A stretch of DNA of 6,578 nt, from NCBI GenBank assembly GCA_036654415.1, contig JAVVSB010000060.1, positions 1 through 6,578 on the forward strand, written 5' to 3'. The notes beneath the pieces are model-generated. The model had not been told where the DNA came from, did not search any database, and saw only the letters and a list, made by a program, of their open reading frames with translations. This DNA comes from Mucinivorans sp036654415. Lineage in GTDB: Bacteria; Bacteroidota; Bacteroidia; Bacteroidales; Rikenellaceae. The position numbers and the translations under genes were made by a program. Below are positions 5,836 through 6,578 of the stretch, piece after piece; within the stretch, counting starts at the first letter, position 1, and each line of letters opens with the position of its first letter.

Positions 5836-6578
5836 AGATTCACAGTATACGCACCGCGGCTCTGCTGACGGCACTGATGGTGGCTATGTTTTTGGCCACA
5901 CTTATCTACTTTGGTCATCTGTGGCTCCCCCACTGGGTGGCCTTGGCAGTGGTAACTGTGATGGCGGTGTACTACTTGACATATTATTTTATTGACTCTT
6001 ATATTGTCTATCGTATTAAGCCCATCTACCAGATGATATACGGCAAAGGGCACTCCTCGAAACAGATTCAGCACGAATATTCGGGCAAAGATATAGCGGG
6101 AGCTTTAGACACCGAAATCAAGATTTGGACTGAGAGTTCGCAAAGCGAAATCAAGAGCCTAAAGGTACTCGAGAAGTACCGTAAGGAGTTTGTGGGGAAC
6201 GTCTCGCACGAGCTAAAGACACCTATATTCTCGCTTCAAGGGTATATTTCAACTCTGCTAGATGGCGGCATGGATGACCCCGAATTGGTGCACCGTTACC
6301 TGGAGAGGAGCGATAAGAACATTGAACGATTAATTATGATTGTCAATGATTTAGAGGATATAAGCCGTCTGGAAAGCGGTAATTTAGTGCTCTATAAAAG
6401 TACTTTTGATATGGTAGCTCTGGTACGCGAGGTGGCCGAAGATATGGAGAACCTTATTATTCAGAGCGGCTCAAAATTAGAGATTACAGGAGCAGAGCGA
6501 GCCCCACAAACCATCTTTGTGGTGGGTGACCGCGGCCGTTTGGAACAGGTGATGACCAACTTGATTTCAAACGCAGTG
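5832..6578 (+). CDS. PhoR/WalK-type sensor histidine kinase, N-terminal part (3' end outside window)
   Basis: The frame opens with ATG at 5832, overlapping the previous stop as ATGA, and runs without a stop to the last base (249 complete codons). Two hydrophobic helices lie at about 8-28 and 36-54, joined by only about seven residues (HLWLPHW), so there is essentially no periplasmic sensor domain. A juxtamembrane helical stretch (about 60-115, IKPIYQMIYGKG onward) leads to the HisKA dimerisation domain with FVGNVSHELKTPIFSLQGY, where H126 is the phosphorylated histidine. The second HisKA helix follows (RSDKNIERLIMIVNDLEDISRLESG, 159-183), and the window ends within the first ATPase motif, the N-box (EQVMTNLISNAV, 238-249, with N243 and N247). 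The H-box (SHELKTP) is of the PhoR class. I see no PAS or standard HAMP domain. The G boxes and any response-regulator gene lie beyond the window. Confidence 0.9.
   Translation, partial: MKIHSIRTAALLTALMVAMFLATLIYFGHLWLPHWVALAVVTVMAVYYLTYYFIDSYIVYRIKPIYQMIYGKGHSSKQIQHEYSGKDIAGALDTEIKIWTESSQSEIKSLKVLEKYRKEFVGNVSHELKTPIFSLQGYISTLLDGGMDDPELVHRYLERSDKNIERLIMIVNDLEDISRLESGNLVLYKSTFDMVALVREVAEDMENLIIQSGSKLEITGAERAPQTIFVVGDRGRLEQVMTNLISNAV

Noticed and set aside
5778..6074. Minus-strand open frame across the GH20-like/kinase junction
   Set aside because: It is a shadow of the kinase N-terminus, whose membrane helices and H-box on the plus strand are clear.
1..6578. CRISPR array, tRNA/rRNA, riboswitch, phage genes or a defence system
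   Set aside because: I saw no regularly spaced repeats, no cloverleaf or rRNA signature, and no nuclease, toxin or phage-like gene. Apart from the IS end, every large open frame has a housekeeping or signalling explanation.

Overview
The window looks like chromosomal DNA from a member of the Bacteroidales (phylum Bacteroidota). The protein features pointing there are a Bacteroidota-type LptE lipoprotein, a SecG with the MGVR-TxDFLEK-TW signature, a dihydroorotase with the IDDQVHFREPG active-site variant, and a HolA with GEEPYFID / NIGISKD motifs. Shine-Dalgarno sequences are also nearly absent. I cannot name a genus.

Layout. (1) Bases 1-283 are the right end of an insertion sequence: the C-terminus of an IS4-like DDE transposase, then a candidate terminal inverted repeat. 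(2) Bases 284-471 hold no gene I can support, only a weak hairpin plus U-tract that could end the minus-strand operon. (3) Bases 472-4850 (minus strand) hold six tightly packed genes. In transcription order they are a polyprenol-phosphate mannosyltransferase-like GT2 enzyme, pyrC, lptE, a small TPR-like protein, secG and holA. Adjacent genes overlap (ATGA, TAATG) or lie 5-11 nt apart, which implies one transcript. (4) A 70-bp divergent intergenic region separates this operon from a plus-strand unit. (5) Bases 4921-6578 (plus strand) hold a secreted GH20-like protein that seems to be a shortened, altered hexosaminidase fold. It overlaps by ATGA with a PhoR/WalK-type sensor histidine kinase that runs off the window end.

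Functionally, the minus-strand operon mixes envelope building (polyprenol-linked sugar donor, LPS export, protein export) with pyrimidine synthesis and the DNA polymerase III clamp loader: a growth-linked housekeeping operon. The plus-strand pair is the least conventional part. The kinase has almost no periplasmic domain, and the gene translationally coupled ahead of it makes a probably exported protein with a glycan-hydrolase-like fold in which the usual catalytic Asp-Glu appears as Glu-Glu and the C-terminal half of the barrel is absent. A sensor role for that protein is only a hypothesis. I found no CRISPR array, RNA gene, phage gene or recognisable defence system, and most of the window is ordinary housekeeping DNA.
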